64,000 nucleotides of DNA from Paenibacillus agilis (GTDB lineage Bacteria; Bacillota; Bacilli; Paenibacillales; Paenibacillaceae): positions 1 through 64,000 of the forward strand of contig NZ_VNJK01000010.1 of the NCBI RefSeq assembly GCF_007786455.1, written 5' to 3'. Made by a program: the position numbers and the translations under genes. The notes beneath the pieces are model-generated. The model was not told the DNA's origin and did no database searches. It saw only the letters and a list, made by a program, of their open reading frames with translations. Below are positions 53,115-63,533 of this stretch, in pieces. Every line of letters begins with the position of its first letter. Within the stretch, counting starts at the first letter, position 1.

Positions 53115-54203
53115 TTATTGGGCTTTTTCCAACAGTTTCGGCTTCGCAAATATCATACGACCAGCAGAAGTCTGTAATACACTAGTCACCAACACTTCCA
53201 TCGTGGTCCCGATATAGTCGCGTCCACCTTCAACGACGATCATTGTACCATCGTCAAGATAAGCAACACCTTGCCCATGCTCCTTGCCGTCTTTAATAAC
53301 TTGAACCACAATTTCTTCGCCAGGAAGTACAACAGGCTTAACGGCGTTAGCCAAGTCATTAATATTAAGAACCGAAACTCCCTGCAGTTCACACACTTTA
53401 TTCAAATTAAAATCATTCGTAACCACTTTACCTTTTAGCAACTTCGCCAACTTAACAAGCTTGCTGTCCACTTCTGAAATTTCCTCAAAGTCGCCTTCGT
53501 AAATAAGCACCCTTACTTCAAGTTCTTTTTGGATCTTGTTCAAAATGTCTAATCCTCTGCGCCCGCGATTACGTTTAAGCAAGTCAGAAGAATCAGCAAT
53601 ATGCTGCAACTCCTCTAGTACAAACTCTGGTATAACAATTGTCCCCTCGATAAATCCTGTTTTGCAAATGTCTGCAATGCGTCCATCGATAATAACACTC
53701 GTATCCAAAATTTTATGCTCTTCAAAATCAGTGCTTGAGCGCTCATTTTCTCCTTTTTGGGGGAGTCGGACGGATGCTATCCATGAAGCTGCTTCCTCCA
53801 GCTTCCATGAAGACATTTGAACACCTGCAATCATACATCCTACTGTAATTATTGTTGCAGCAAGCTGACCTATAACTCCAAAATGGCTCAATAATGGCAC
53901 GAGCAGCGCCGACACAGAGAGACCTACTAAAAGTCCGCATGTATAAATCAAAATATGTGGTGTAGACATTTCTGCTACTCTTTGACGAAATAGATTCCAC
54001 CAATGCTGAACAGGTGAAGCTAATACCTGACAAAGCACTATACCTAATACTGAGCCCCCAAAGGCCCACATGATTCGACCTGACGTCCAACCTCCCGCTA
54101 CTGCTGACCACTGCATGGTTTGAGCTGACATGCTGCTGTATAATTCCATCCCACCCCAAGCTCCAAGCAAACCGGCCAAAATGACCACAATTCGTTTAAT
54201 CAT
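53115..54203 (-). CDS. yacL: membrane PIN-TRAM domain protein (YacL type)
   Basis: 362 residues. Four N-terminal transmembrane segments (about 4-22, 45-65, 85-107, 112-132), then a PIN nuclease-like domain (about 165-290) with [22 protein letters not shown] and [11 protein letters not shown], and a C-terminal TRAM domain (about 298-355). The acidic PIN residues are kept, so RNA cleavage is plausible, but the biological role in B. subtilis is not firmly known. AGGAGGTGGACG upstream. Same place as in B. subtilis, except that pssA and a small gene now lie between it and disA. Confidence 0.93.
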   Translation of the reverse strand: MIKRIVVILAGLLGAWGGMELYSSMSAQTMQWSAVAGGWTSGRIMWAFGGSVLGIVLCQVLASPVQHWWNLFRQRVAEMSTPHILIYTCGLLVGLSVSALLVPLLSHFGVIGQLAATIITVGCMIAGVQMSSWKLEEAASWIASVRLPQKGENERSSTDFEEHKILDTSVIIDGRIADICKTGFIEGTIVIPEFVLEELQHIADSSDLLKRNRGRRGLDILNKIQKELEVRVLIYEGDFEEISEVDSKLVKLAKLLKGKVVTNDFNLNKVCELQGVSVLNINDLANAVKPVVLPGEEIVVQVIKDGKEHGQGVAYLDDGTMIVVEGGRDYIGTTMEVLVTSVLQTSAGRMIFAKPKLLEKAQ

Positions 54204-54301
54204 GAACGTCCACCTCCTAGCTCCAATGTATATTCTTTACAATTATGGCCCAAGGAGGCGCGTCCTAATCCATCAGCTTTGCATTTTACAAAGAGTCACA
54301 G

Positions 54302-54331
54302 TTGAAAAATGGCAATTATTAGTCTTATAAT
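54302..54331 (+). promoter_or_regulatory. promoter of the small MazG-like gene
   Basis: -35 TTGAAA at 54302-54307, an 18-bp spacer and a perfect -10 TATAAT at 54326-54331. The start site (about 54338) lies so close to an ATG at 54343 that the ATG at 54427 is the better start. Confidence 0.65.
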
Positions 54332-54426
54332 GGGGGAGTAGTATGCATCCGTTCAACCTTAACGATTCGTGCCACTCCTTACTATGGAAGATCGGCACCA
54401 TAACAAGAATAGAGGTGGAATTGCAC

Positions 54427-54822
54427 ATGAGCACTCCCAACTTGCAAGCATTTCAAGACCAAGTTGCCGATTTGCTGTTACGTCATCGAAGTTTGTTAGA
54501 CGTATTATCCAAATACGGCCAATCAGACGCTTCTGTAAATCGTGCTGTAACGAAAGCAATTACAGAATGCGGTTGTTTGGAGCTACATGCCAAACGGCAA
54601 CCATACAAAGAAGAGATGAATCTTCATGAAGCGAAAGACAGTATGGAAAGCCATGTAAAAGGTCAATTATGTGAGCATTGTACAGAAGTGATACGCTCTG
54701 AGCTAGGAAAGCATCTATTCTATATGTCTGCGTTATGTAACTTGCTAGATATTCAGCTTGAAGATGTCATAAAAGATGAAGCAAAGAAATGCCAGACGCT
54801 AGGGATATTTAACTTGTCATAA
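54427..54822 (+). CDS. hypothetical protein, distant MazG-like helical protein
   Basis: About 131 residues, all-helical in appearance, no signal or membrane segment. ATG at 54427 has GAGGTGG eight bases upstream. The segment SELGKHLFYMSALCNLLDIQ resembles the last helices of MazG-like NTP pyrophosphohydrolases, but the acidic metal-binding EExxE/D pattern is not complete, so enzyme activity is doubtful. Cys58, Cys80 and Cys83 (CEHC) are notable. On the plus strand, with its own promoter and terminator, between yacL and pssA. Function unknown. Confidence 0.75.
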   Translation: MSTPNLQAFQDQVADLLLRHRSLLDVLSKYGQSDASVNRAVTKAITECGCLELHAKRQPYKEEMNLHEAKDSMESHVKGQLCEHCTEVIRSELGKHLFYMSALCNLLDIQLEDVIKDEAKKCQTLGIFNLS

Positions 54823-54836
54823 TGAGCTTTCGTTGC

Positions 54837-54870
54837 AACCGCTGTGCTATTGGCATAGCGGTTATTTTGC
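54837..54870 (+). terminator. terminator of the MazG-like gene
   Basis: 11-bp stem AACCGCTGTGC with GGCATAGCGGTT (one G-T pair) and a short loop, followed by ATTTTG on the plus strand. Confidence 0.75.
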
Positions 54871-54880
54871 ATCCAGCAAC

Positions 54881-54936
54881 AAAAAAAGATGCCTATCTCA
54901 TCCTTTTCAGATGAAAATAAGCACCTTTTCGTATAT
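54881..54936 (-). terminator. terminator after pssA
   Basis: Imperfect minus-strand hairpin (GGTGC...CATC and GATG...GGCATC arms) followed by seven T residues, 16 bases past the pssA stop. Confidence 0.6.
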
Positions 54937-54951
54937 CGATATACCCATTAT

Positions 54952-55680
54952 TTATAAATGTTTCGATACTGTTTCTTCAGAGTCCACTTGGGATTTCCGA
55001 CGGCGTCGCATCAGCATTCTAACGTTTTTTTTTAAGCCGAGCAGCGCGTATAGAACGAGCGGCACGAAAATAAGTACTGGCATTTGCTCAGGCTTCCACA
55101 AGGCAAGACCTACAGCAGCCGCAATAACGAACGGCGTAATCCAAATAGCTTTCTTAGGAATTCCGATCTTCTTAAAGTTCGGATAGCGTACTGTACTAAC
55201 CATCAAGTACGATACAAGCAGCATCGCAATCAATAAGAAAGTCGTGGAAATATCATTATGGAATAATGCTAATGTACAAATAACGCCACCCGCTGCTGGA
55301 ATTGGCAAGCCGATAAAATAACCGGGAGTGCCTTCAATCACGTTGAAGCGAGCCAAGCGAAGCGCACCGCAAATTGGGAAAATAGCTGTTACTATCCATG
55401 CTACAGCTGGATTCACATCCGTCAATGCAGTCACGTACATAATAAATGCTGGTGCAACTCCGAATGATATCACATCGGAAAGCGAATCAAGCTCCTTACC
55501 GAACTCACTTTGTGCATTTAATGCACGTGCTACACGTCCATCCAAGCCATCCAATAGCATAGCTATTATGACCATGAGCGCAGCCAGGTTATACTCCTGA
55601 TCAAACGCAAGCATAATGGATATAATTCCGAGAAACAAGTTACCGATGGTAAACAAGTTCGGAATAGACTTTGTAATCAT
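54952..55680 (-). CDS. pssA: CDP-diacylglycerol--serine O-phosphatidyltransferase
   Basis: Makes phosphatidylserine, the precursor of phosphatidylethanolamine. 242 residues, about six to seven membrane segments. The CDP-alcohol phosphotransferase motif DGLDGRVAR...G..LDSLSD lies at about 43-68 with all its aspartates. Highly basic C-terminus (LMRRRRKSQ). It follows disA by 54 bases on the same strand, so it is probably cotranscribed with radA-disA. Confidence 0.94.
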   Translation of the reverse strand: MITKSIPNLFTIGNLFLGIISIMLAFDQEYNLAALMVIIAMLLDGLDGRVARALNAQSEFGKELDSLSDVISFGVAPAFIMYVTALTDVNPAVAWIVTAIFPICGALRLARFNVIEGTPGYFIGLPIPAAGGVICTLALFHNDISTTFLLIAMLLVSYLMVSTVRYPNFKKIGIPKKAIWITPFVIAAAVGLALWKPEQMPVLIFVPLVLYALLGLKKNVRMLMRRRRKSQVDSEETVSKHL

Positions 55681-55734
55681 AGATTCACCTCTAATTATAC
55701 TATGCCCAACGTTCGTGAATTCATTGTAGGTAAA

Positions 55735-56814
55735 CTAAATTTGCCTGTCAATGAAAACCTGCTCCTGAATTCTTTTGAGTCCTTCTTTGATGTTGCGTGC
55801 TCTTACCTCGCCAATGCCGTCCACTTCATCCAACTCCTCAATTGTTGCGCTAAGCACATGAGGAAGAGTGGTGAAATTATCGACCAAATTCGTAATAATC
55901 ACATTAGGAAGACGTGGGATCTTGTTCAGAACACGATATCCGCGAGGCGAGAACGACTCGTCTTGAGCAGCGCTCGTAACCGGATATCCAAGAAGTCGAA
56001 TCAAATAATTTGTATCGAGCAGTTCGTCAGCTGTGCATTTTTTTAGTTGATTCAGTATTTCTTTAATCTTCTCATCGCTGTTGTCACGTGCATAATCCTT
56101 CAAAAGAAGCCATGCATCATCTTCTGTATTGCTGACCAATTCTTCAAGCTGCATACTAATGAGTCGCCCTTCAGTACCTAGTTCATTAATATATCGCTTG
56201 ATCTCCAATTTAATACGTAATACCATCTCAGTTCGTTGCATAACATTCACAACTTCTTGCAAAGTGACCAATTCCTCAAACTCAGACGCCGATAAATTTG
56301 TTAGCCCTTGCATCAAAACCGCTCTATATTTCTCAAGTGTCTGAATCGCTTGGTTGGCCTTCGCTAAAATAACGCCAATCTCTTTCAAAGCATATCTAAG
56401 ACTGCCCTGATATATGGTAATAACATTGCGTCGCTGGGAAATGGACACAACTAATTTACCTGTTTGTTTAGCCACCCGCTCCGCGGTACGATGGCGAATC
56501 CCCGTCTCAATAGATGGGATCGACGAATCTGGTATAAGCTGCGTATTTGCATATAGTATACGCTTTAAATCCTCACTTAAAATGATGGCTCCGTCCATTT
56601 TTGCAAGCTCATACAAATAACTTGGTGAAAAGTCACAGTTAATGGAGAAACCACCATCAACGACTTCCATTACTTCAGGACTATAACCAACAACGATTAG
56701 AGCCCCTGTTTTGGCACGTAACACGTTCTCCAGCCCATCGCGAAAAGATGTACCCGGAGCAACCATTTTAAGAAGGTCATTCATAATATCCAGCTGATTA
56801 TCTTTGACACTCAT
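55735..56814 (-). CDS. disA: DNA integrity scanning diadenylate cyclase DisA
   Basis: 359 residues. Makes c-di-AMP from two ATP and monitors DNA damage and branched DNA. N-terminal DAC domain with DGA at 74-76 and RHR at 107-109, helical spine (about 145-290), C-terminal helix-hairpin-helix domain (about 300-359; [21 protein letters not shown] in part). 16 bases after radA. Confidence 0.97.
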   Translation of the reverse strand: MSVKDNQLDIMNDLLKMVAPGTSFRDGLENVLRAKTGALIVVGYSPEVMEVVDGGFSINCDFSPSYLYELAKMDGAIILSEDLKRILYANTQLIPDSSIPSIETGIRHRTAERVAKQTGKLVVSISQRRNVITIYQGSLRYALKEIGVILAKANQAIQTLEKYRAVLMQGLTNLSASEFEELVTLQEVVNVMQRTEMVLRIKLEIKRYINELGTEGRLISMQLEELVSNTEDDAWLLLKDYARDNSDEKIKEILNQLKKCTADELLDTNYLIRLLGYPVTSAAQDESFSPRGYRVLNKIPRLPNVIITNLVDNFTTLPHVLSATIEELDEVDGIGEVRARNIKEGLKRIQEQVFIDRQI

Positions 56815-56830
56815 CTTTGATTTGAGCCCC

Positions 56831-58198
56831 CTAACCTAACGCTGCTGTCAATGCTTCTGCAACGGTATTTACACCTACAATCTCAATATGCTTAGGCGGA
56901 GTCCAGCCACGAAGACTCTTCTCCGGCATAATAATTCGTTTAAATCCTAATTTCTCGGCTTCCTTCACTCGCTGCTCAGCTCGCGACACCGCCCTTACTT
57001 CTCCCGTCAACCCCACTTCACCAATAACCACATCAAATGGTTGGGTTGGTATGTCACGGAAGCTGGATGCAATGGCAATCGCAATGGCTAAATCGACCGC
57101 TGGCTCATCCAGACGTATGCCGCCTGCAACATTTACATAAGCATCCTGGTTCTGAAGAAACATCCCCATACGTTTCTCTAATACTGCAATGATAAGAGCA
57201 AGACGATGATGATCAATACCTGTGGCAGTACGTCGAGGGGAAGGGAAATTAGTTGCCGCTACAAGTGACTGCATCTCTACTAGAACCGGTCGTGTACCTT
57301 CGATACTAGCCACGACTATCGAACCAGCAACGCCAAGTGGCCGTTCCTGCAAGAACAGTTCAGATGGATTTTTAACCTCAACAAGTCCGCCCTCAGTCAT
57401 ATCAAATATGCCGATTTCGTTCGTCGATCCAAATCGATTTTTTACTGCCCTTAAAATACGATACGAATGGTGACGCTCACCTTCAAAATACAAGACGCAG
57501 TCAACCATATGCTCCAATAAACGCGGACCCGCTATGGCTCCTTCCTTCGTTACATGTCCGACAAGTACGGTAGCAATACCTTTACCCTTCGCGATTCGCA
57601 TAAATGTACTGGTGCATTCTCTTACTTGCGCGACACTGCCCGGAGCTGATTCAACGGAAGGTTGGAATACTGTCTGGATCGAATCGATTACGAGGAAATC
57701 CGGCTGCATAGCCTCGATTGCTTCTTCAATGTACTGCAAGTTTGTTTCACTAAGCACAAATAGTTGGTCAGACAAAGTACCTAGCCGGTCAGCCCGCAGC
57801 TTTGTTTGACGCATGGACTCCTCGCCAGACACATACAATACCTTTAGCCCACTCATAGCAATCGCATTTGAAGTCTGGAGCAGCAGCGTAGACTTACCAA
57901 TACCAGGATCCCCACCGACAAGAATGAGTGAACCTGGTACTACTCCACCGCCAAGTACGCGATTCAACTCAGACATCGTCGTACTTATACGTGGTTCACG
58001 CCCACTTTCAATATGTATGATCGGTTGTGGAATTTCTTTCGTTTGAGTGAGGGAAGACTTCATACCCTTTGTTTTTACAACTGTCTCACGTTCCTCCACC
58101 ATCGTATTCCACTGATTACATCCTGGACATTTCCCCATCCATTTAGGCGATTCATATCCGCATTCTGCACAGAAAAATTTTGTTTTTACTTTAGCCAT
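56831..58198 (-). CDS. radA: DNA repair protein RadA
   Basis: 455 residues. N-terminal zinc finger (CAECGY...CPGC, 10-27). RecA-like ATPase with Walker [13 protein letters not shown] (about 94-105), the RadA-specific [11 protein letters not shown], and a Lon-protease-like C-terminal domain (about 290-450). Branch-migration helicase in recombination. In B. subtilis it is cotranscribed with clpC; here a terminator separates them. Confidence 0.97.
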   Translation of the reverse strand: MAKVKTKFFCAECGYESPKWMGKCPGCNQWNTMVEERETVVKTKGMKSSLTQTKEIPQPIIHIESGREPRISTTMSELNRVLGGGVVPGSLILVGGDPGIGKSTLLLQTSNAIAMSGLKVLYVSGEESMRQTKLRADRLGTLSDQLFVLSETNLQYIEEAIEAMQPDFLVIDSIQTVFQPSVESAPGSVAQVRECTSTFMRIAKGKGIATVLVGHVTKEGAIAGPRLLEHMVDCVLYFEGERHHSYRILRAVKNRFGSTNEIGIFDMTEGGLVEVKNPSELFLQERPLGVAGSIVVASIEGTRPVLVEMQSLVAATNFPSPRRTATGIDHHRLALIIAVLEKRMGMFLQNQDAYVNVAGGIRLDEPAVDLAIAIAIASSFRDIPTQPFDVVIGEVGLTGEVRAVSRAEQRVKEAEKLGFKRIIMPEKSLRGWTPPKHIEIVGVNTVAEALTAALG

Positions 58199-58384
58199 AG
58201 ACGTACAACTCCTATCCTCATCCTATTTTCCGTGTCTTGATGTGGAGTTAGTCAGAGGCAGATGGCTACTTTCCTGCACAAAACACTAGCACGGAGCAAT
58301 AATGATACTTCTCTTCATTTTATCGACATCATCCAACTCAATCATGAATAATGTACGCAATTGTTATCCTTTTTTGTAGGAAAA

Positions 58385-58440
58385 CGACGAATATCCTAAT
58401 ATACTCAAGTTTACCATTTTTGCAGGAGCGTGGAAAGGCA
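58385..58440 (-). promoter_or_regulatory. possible radA promoter in the clpC-radA gap
   Basis: The minus strand has TTTCCA, 17 bp, then TGG-TAAACT, an extended -10, at about 58400-58430. Weak, but the clpC terminator upstream makes some promoter here likely. The rest of the 432-base gap shows nothing I recognise. Confidence 0.35.
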
Positions 58441-58498
58441 AGTCAATAAAAAAGGATACAGTCTCTTGAAATAGATAATCAGATTAAGGAAGAAAAAT

Positions 58499-58546
58499 AA
58501 AAAAAACCTTCAGAAGCGCTGATTAAAGTAGCTCTGAAGGTTTTTT
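58499..58546 (-). terminator. clpC operon terminator
   Basis: AACCTTCAGA pairs with TCTGAAGGTT around an 18-base loop with some inner pairing. T-runs of six to eight lie on both sides, so it would work in either direction. Confidence 0.88.
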
Positions 58547-58630
58547 CAATATTAATTTATTCATTACAGAAAGTCATTCTAAATATTGAAAGATGCAAGT
58601 AGCGGCCCAAGTTACAACACTCTTCTCGCT

Positions 58631-61099
58631 TTACTTTTGAGATGGCTCAGGCTCTTTCTCGCTTTGCCCTTCATGAGATTGATGGATAACGTGCAATTCG
58701 CCATCTTTTTCATCAATCGACACAGAATCACCTTTAGAAATATTACCACGTAGCAACTCTTCAGAAAGACGATCTTCAATATGCTTCTGGATAGCACGAC
58801 GCAAAGGCCTTGCTCCATATGCAGGATCGTATCCTTCCTTCGCTAAGAACGACTTCGCTTTCTCGGTAAGCTCAAAGTGAATATCTTGCTCCTTAAGACG
58901 CTTGCTTAAGTCATCAGCCATTAGGCTAACAATTTCCGCAATATGCTTCTCCTCCAGGGAGTGGAACACGATAATTTCATCAATACGGTTTAAGAACTCA
59001 GGTCGGAAGCTCTTCTTCAACTCACCCATCACTTTGTCCTTCATATTGCTGTAGTCTTTCTCGCTATCCGTACGAGCTGTAAAGCCCAATGTAGAATTGC
59101 GCTTGATAGCTTCAGCACCTACGTTGGATGTCAAAATAATAAGCGTATTGCGGAAGTCAACAACGCGGCCTTTGGAATCCGTTAAACGGCCATCCTCAAG
59201 CACCTGCAGCAAAATGTTGAACACTTCTGGATGTGCCTTCTCAATCTCATCGAGAAGTACAACAGAATACGGCTTGCGACGTACTTTCTCTGTTAGTTGG
59301 CCGCCCTCTTCGTAACCAACATACCCCGGAGGTGCTCCAACAAGGCGAGCTGTAGAATGCTTCTCCATATACTCGGACATATCGATACGAATGACAGAGT
59401 TCTCATCACCGAACAATGATTCTGCTAGTGCACGAGCAAGCTCCGTCTTACCTACACCCGTTGGTCCGAGGAAGATGAACGAGCCCATTGGACGCTTCGG
59501 ATCTTTGAGACCAGCACGAGCACGACGGATCGCACGGCTCACTGCCTTAACTGCTTCATCTTGACCGATGACACGCTCATGGAGGATTGTCTCCATGTTC
59601 AGCAATCGCTCTGTTTCTTCTTCCTTAAGCTTGAGCACAGGAATTCCCGTCCAGCTTGCAACTATATGCGCAATATCTTCTGGCGTTACCTCAGAATCTA
59701 GTCGGCCTTGCTTCTCTTTCCATTGATTGCGCACCGTCTCCAGCTCTTCACGCATCTTTTGCTCTGTATCGCGAAGTGCAGCTGCTTTTTCAAACTCTTG
59801 GCTCTGAACAGCAGCATCCTTTTCTTTGCGAATGTCTTCAAGACGCTGTTCCAGTTCCTTTAAATTTGGCGGTACTGTGTAAGAATTCAAGCGAACTTTG
59901 GAACCTGCTTCATCAATAAGGTCAATCGCTTTATCAGGCAAGAAACGATCCGTAATATAACGATCAGACAGTTTAACTGCCTGCAAAATAGCTTCATCCG
60001 TTATTTTCACACGATGGTGGGCTTCATAACGGTCACGTAGACCCTTGAGAATAAGAATAGCTTCTTCCGGTGTCGGCTGATCAACTGTGATCGGCTGGAA
60101 ACGACGTTCCAGAGCAGCATCCTTCTCAATATATTTGCGGTACTCATCCAACGTAGTAGCCCCGATGCATTGCAATTCACCACGAGCCAATGCTGGCTTT
60201 AAAATGTTAGAAGCATCGATTGCTCCTTCCGCGCCGCCTGCTCCGATAAGAGTATGCAGCTCATCAATGAACAAGATGATATTTCCCGCTTGGCGAATTT
60301 CGTCCATAATCTTCTTAAGACGATCCTCAAACTCACCACGATATTTTGTACCAGCAACAACAGAACCCATATCTAACGTCATGACACGTTTATCGCGCAG
60401 CGTCTCTGGAATCTCATTGTGGATAATTTTCTGAGCCAATCCCTCTGCAACAGCTGTCTTACCTACACCTGGCTCTCCGATAAGAACTGGGTTATTCTTC
60501 GTACGACGACTTAGTACTTGAATAACACGCTCAATTTCACGACTCCGCCCAATGACTGGATCGAGGTTGCCCTCTTTTGCACTAGCCGTCAAATCACGAG
60601 CTAAGCTATCCAATGTTGGCGTGCTCACATTTTGGGGAGAACCATGATGGCTCGACACTGCTTCACTGCTGCCAAGAAGCTGCAGAACTTGCTGACGTGC
60701 TTTGTTTAAGCTGATGCCAACATTGTTCAGTACACGTGCAGCAACGCCTTCTCCTTCTCTAATAAGGCCGAGCAAAATATGCTCCGTCCCTACATACGTA
60801 TGACCAAGTTTACGTGCTTCATCCATCGACAACTCGATAACTTTCTTTGCACGCGGTGTATAAGCGATATTGGTCGGTTGCTCTTGCCCGCGACCAATGA
60901 GTGATTCTACTTCATCCTGAATTTTTTCTAGTCCTAATCCTAGGGCAACAAGAGCTTTCGCTGCGATGCCTTCCCCTTCACGAATAAGACCAAGTAAAAT
61001 ATGCTCTGTGCCAATATTATTGTGTCCAAGACGCATTGCTTCCTCTTGAGCTAATGCGAGTACTTTTTGCGCTCTTTCCGTAAATCTACCGAACATCAT
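58631..61099 (-). CDS. clpC: ATP-dependent Clp protease ATP-binding subunit ClpC
   Basis: AAA+ unfoldase that feeds ClpP, about 822 residues from ATG at 61099 ([13 protein letters not shown]) after GGAGGTG. Two Clp-N repeats (about 1-145). D1 Walker [10 protein letters not shown] near 208; middle UVR/coiled-coil domain (about 410-470) for the McsB or MecA adaptors; D2 Walker [10 protein letters not shown] near 545. Pro/Glu/Ser-rich C-terminal tail. Last gene of the CtsR operon. Confidence 0.98.
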   Translation of the reverse strand: MMFGRFTERAQKVLALAQEEAMRLGHNNIGTEHILLGLIREGEGIAAKALVALGLGLEKIQDEVESLIGRGQEQPTNIAYTPRAKKVIELSMDEARKLGHTYVGTEHILLGLIREGEGVAARVLNNVGISLNKARQQVLQLLGSSEAVSSHHGSPQNVSTPTLDSLARDLTASAKEGNLDPVIGRSREIERVIQVLSRRTKNNPVLIGEPGVGKTAVAEGLAQKIIHNEIPETLRDKRVMTLDMGSVVAGTKYRGEFEDRLKKIMDEIRQAGNIILFIDELHTLIGAGGAEGAIDASNILKPALARGELQCIGATTLDEYRKYIEKDAALERRFQPITVDQPTPEEAILILKGLRDRYEAHHRVKITDEAILQAVKLSDRYITDRFLPDKAIDLIDEAGSKVRLNSYTVPPNLKELEQRLEDIRKEKDAAVQSQEFEKAAALRDTEQKMREELETVRNQWKEKQGRLDSEVTPEDIAHIVASWTGIPVLKLKEEETERLLNMETILHERVIGQDEAVKAVSRAIRRARAGLKDPKRPMGSFIFLGPTGVGKTELARALAESLFGDENSVIRIDMSEYMEKHSTARLVGAPPGYVGYEEGGQLTEKVRRKPYSVVLLDEIEKAHPEVFNILLQVLEDGRLTDSKGRVVDFRNTLIILTSNVGAEAIKRNSTLGFTARTDSEKDYSNMKDKVMGELKKSFRPEFLNRIDEIIVFHSLEEKHIAEIVSLMADDLSKRLKEQDIHFELTEKAKSFLAKEGYDPAYGARPLRRAIQKHIEDRLSEELLRGNISKGDSVSIDEKDGELHVIHQSHEGQSEKEPEPSQK

Positions 61100-61158
61100 A
61101 TTGTTGCACCTCCACATGAATATTTGTTGCAATGACTAAACTGAATTGTACCAATTGC

Positions 61159-62235
61159 TTACTGTGAGATGTCTCGTTTATTCCCCAACGTATCGCGAAT
61201 CAATTGCGCACGATAGATATCTCGTTCATCAGCACTCATCGGCTTCTTATAAATATGCTGCAGGAATCCTGGTTGGGTCATTACTAATAATTCATTCAAC
61301 GCAGTTCCCGTAACATCCTTCAACATTTCTAAATCTGCACCGAGTCGAATATCGGACAGTCGTTGTGAAGCTTCTTTTGAATCTATTACGACAGCATGCT
61401 TCAATATGCCATAAGAACGGCAAATCCGATCTGTCAATCGAGTATTGCTCTGCTGGTTCAACTGTTCACGAGCCGATTTTTCATGTTCAATAATCTGCTT
61501 TACTACTCCGTACAGATTATCAATAATTTCGGACTCTGACTGTCCAAGTGTAATTTGGTTCGAAACCTGAAACAAATTCCCCGTAGCTTCGCTGCCTTCC
61601 CCGTACAGACCTCGTACAGCCAGCCCTACTTGAGCAACAGCTTGTAAAATGCGATTAATCTGCTGCGTAAGCACAAGTGCAGGCAGGTGCATCATAACCG
61701 AAGCACGGATACCTGTACCCACATTTGTAGGGCAGCTTGTTAAATACCCTCGTTTTTCATCAAAGGCGTAATCGACATGAGCTTCGAACACGTCATCAAT
61801 ACGGCTTGCTTCATCCCAAGCCTCGTGTATTTGTAAGCCTGGGTACAAACATTGAATTCGTAAATGATCCTCTTCATTCAGCATAATGCTGACCGATTCA
61901 TCATCCTTTAATAGAAGGCCACCGTTGCGGGACTCATTCGCCAAGTTAGGGCTAATCAAATGTTTCTCGACCAACACCTGTCGCTCCATATCAGTAAGCT
62001 CTGTTAAAGCAATTGCCTGAAAATGTCCCAACTGAGAAAAGTCTGAAGACTTTGTTACCTTCGTTAATCGAGAAAGCGATTCGGCCGACTGCTGATTCGT
62101 CGCAAGCAGCGGAAATGGTAGACCATTCAAGTTCCGGGCAATTCGTATTCGGCTGCTTATGACGATATCCGAGTCAGGTCCTGTGCCTCTCATCCAATCG
62201 CTTATTGGCTGCTTCATAAAAGAATGATTGGACAT
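61159..62235 (-). CDS. mcsB: protein arginine kinase McsB
   Basis: Phosphorylates arginines on misfolded proteins and on CtsR, marking them for ClpCP. 358 residues from ATG at 62235 (MSNHSFMKQPISDWM) with GGAGGAG upstream; an open frame continues 36 codons into mcsA. Creatine-kinase-like fold with SSRIRIARNLNGLPFP, the nucleotide-binding NEEDHLRIQ and SCPTNVGTGIRASV. Confidence 0.97.
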   Translation of the reverse strand: MSNHSFMKQPISDWMRGTGPDSDIVISSRIRIARNLNGLPFPLLATNQQSAESLSRLTKVTKSSDFSQLGHFQAIALTELTDMERQVLVEKHLISPNLANESRNGGLLLKDDESVSIMLNEEDHLRIQCLYPGLQIHEAWDEASRIDDVFEAHVDYAFDEKRGYLTSCPTNVGTGIRASVMMHLPALVLTQQINRILQAVAQVGLAVRGLYGEGSEATGNLFQVSNQITLGQSESEIIDNLYGVVKQIIEHEKSAREQLNQQSNTRLTDRICRSYGILKHAVVIDSKEASQRLSDIRLGADLEMLKDVTGTALNELLVMTQPGFLQHIYKKPMSADERDIYRAQLIRDTLGNKRDISQ

Positions 62236-62266
62236 ATGCTCTACTCCTCCTTGCTCGTCTACACGA

Positions 62267-62821
62267 TTATTTCGCTTCAGCTTCACCCGATAAATCTTGC
62301 TCAATTTTACGAATCTCATCCCGTAATTGAGCTGCTGTTTCAAATTGTTCCTGTTGGATGCTTAGCTGCAGCTTTTCACGCAATGCAATTAACTCACGCT
62401 TGCGCTGCATCACAATACCATTACGCTTCGGTATTTTACCGACATGAACAATATTACCGTGAACTCGCTTTAAGAGCGGATCCAACCGGGAAGCAAATGA
62501 TTTGTAGCAAGCATCGCAGCCAAAGCGACCCATCTTACTGAATTGTGAAAAAGTGAGACCGCAGTGATCACAGCGCATCACTTCTTGCGTTGACTTAATT
62601 CCATATAAGCCGCTCTGAAGCTGGCTGTTGCCATTAGTCATATCGAAGTCTAATAAACCCGATAACAAGTTGTGAATAGAGAAACCGTTTGGTGCCCCAG
62701 GTATTAATTCACCTTTTTCGCGAGCACAGCTCTCACAGATGTGAAACTCCGTTTTTTCACCATTAATAATCTTCGTGAAATGTAGAGTAGCTGATTTCTG
62801 TCCGCATTGCTGACACATCAT
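62267..62821 (-). CDS. mcsA: McsA, activator of McsB
   Basis: 184 residues. Four CxxC pairs (3-6, 29-32, 84-87, 102-105) bind zinc; a UVR-type helical hairpin (about 140-180; LREKLQLSIQQEQFETAAQL in part) interacts with partner proteins. Activates the McsB kinase. About 96 bases after ctsR and 31 before mcsB. Confidence 0.96.
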   Translation of the reverse strand: MMCQQCGQKSATLHFTKIINGEKTEFHICESCAREKGELIPGAPNGFSIHNLLSGLLDFDMTNGNSQLQSGLYGIKSTQEVMRCDHCGLTFSQFSKMGRFGCDACYKSFASRLDPLLKRVHGNIVHVGKIPKRNGIVMQRKRELIALREKLQLSIQQEQFETAAQLRDEIRKIEQDLSGEAEAK

Positions 62822-62917
62822 GGTCTCGTTCCTCCTTCTGACCGGATACTATATGAACTAACATCTTATCCGAATTAAATACGTAAAGTGAACGACTGTG
62901 TCCTTGTCAGTCTGTAA

Positions 62918-63382
62918 CTACGATTTACCAAGCAGAGCCACCAGCATTGCACGCAACAATTTCGCCCGGAGCTCATCTCGATAAGGCAGCTTAAGCATCA
63001 AGTTGTCACGAGAAATCGCCGCTCGAAGCAAACATGCCTCACGTTGGGAGATAATTCTAGCCTCTTCCAGTTGATATATGATCCCTTCCGCTGTCTCTTG
63101 ACTGATGCATTCACCAATCGTATCGCACACATGAGCATGTATCGCATGCTGCGCAGGCAGCTCAATGCGCTGAATTCGGATGTAACCACCACCACCGCGC
63201 TTACTTTCAACTACGTAGCCTTTTTCTAATGAAAAGCGAGTACTAATAACGTAGTTGATCTGAGAAGGTACGCAAGAAAATTGCTGGGCGAGGTCGTTGC
63301 GCTGAATCTCTACAGCCCCTTCTTGACTATTCAGCAACAAAACTTTCAGATGCTGCTCGATCAAGTCGGAAATGTTACGCAA
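62918..63382 (-). CDS. ctsR: CtsR, class III heat-shock repressor
   Basis: 154 residues. TTG start at 63382, seven bases after AGGAGG. N-terminal winged helix-turn-helix (about 1-70) with the heat-sensing glycine loop KRGGGGYIRI near 61-70, and a C-terminal dimerisation domain. Autorepresses this operon; two operators lie upstream. McsB and ClpCP remove it on heat shock. Confidence 0.97.
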   Translation of the reverse strand: MRNISDLIEQHLKVLLLNSQEGAVEIQRNDLAQQFSCVPSQINYVISTRFSLEKGYVVESKRGGGGYIRIQRIELPAQHAIHAHVCDTIGECISQETAEGIIYQLEEARIISQREACLLRAAISRDNLMLKLPYRDELRAKLLRAMLVALLGKS

Positions 63383-63416
63383 TTAACTCCCTCCTTTCTG
63401 AGCATCTATAATTAGG

Positions 63417-63433
63417 TTTAACCATTTTTGACC
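63417..63433 (-). promoter_or_regulatory. CtsR operator 2
   Basis: Minus strand GGTCAAA-AAT-GGTTAAA, a direct heptamer repeat with one mismatch to the CtsR consensus (A/GGTCAAA-NAN-A/GGTCAAA). It lies in the 5' UTR of ctsR. Confidence 0.8.
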
Positions 63434-63467
63434 TATTTTTATTCGACCTTGACTATAATTCATTGAC

Positions 63468-63484
63468 TTTGACTTTCTTTGACC
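63468..63484 (-). promoter_or_regulatory. CtsR operator 1
   Basis: Minus strand GGTCAAA-GAA-AGTCAAA, a perfect match to the CtsR consensus, just downstream of the -10 box and over the likely start site. Extra GTCAA half-sites follow at about 63440-63467. Confidence 0.9.
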
Positions 63485-63492
63485 TTGAAATT

Positions 63493-63522
63493 ATTATAGC
63501 AGAACTGTTCATTCTTTGCCAA
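63493..63522 (-). promoter_or_regulatory. ctsR operon promoter (sigma-A)
   Basis: -35 TTGGCA at 63517-63522, an 18-bp spacer ending in TGC (extended -10) and a perfect -10 TATAAT at 63493-63498 on the minus strand. Confidence 0.8.
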
Positions 63523-63533
63523 TCGTTTGTTAT

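Noticed and set aside
54343-54426. Earlier ATG for the MazG-like gene
   Set aside because: It would lie about five bases from the predicted transcription start, leaving its Shine-Dalgarno untranscribed; ATG at 54427 has a proper site.
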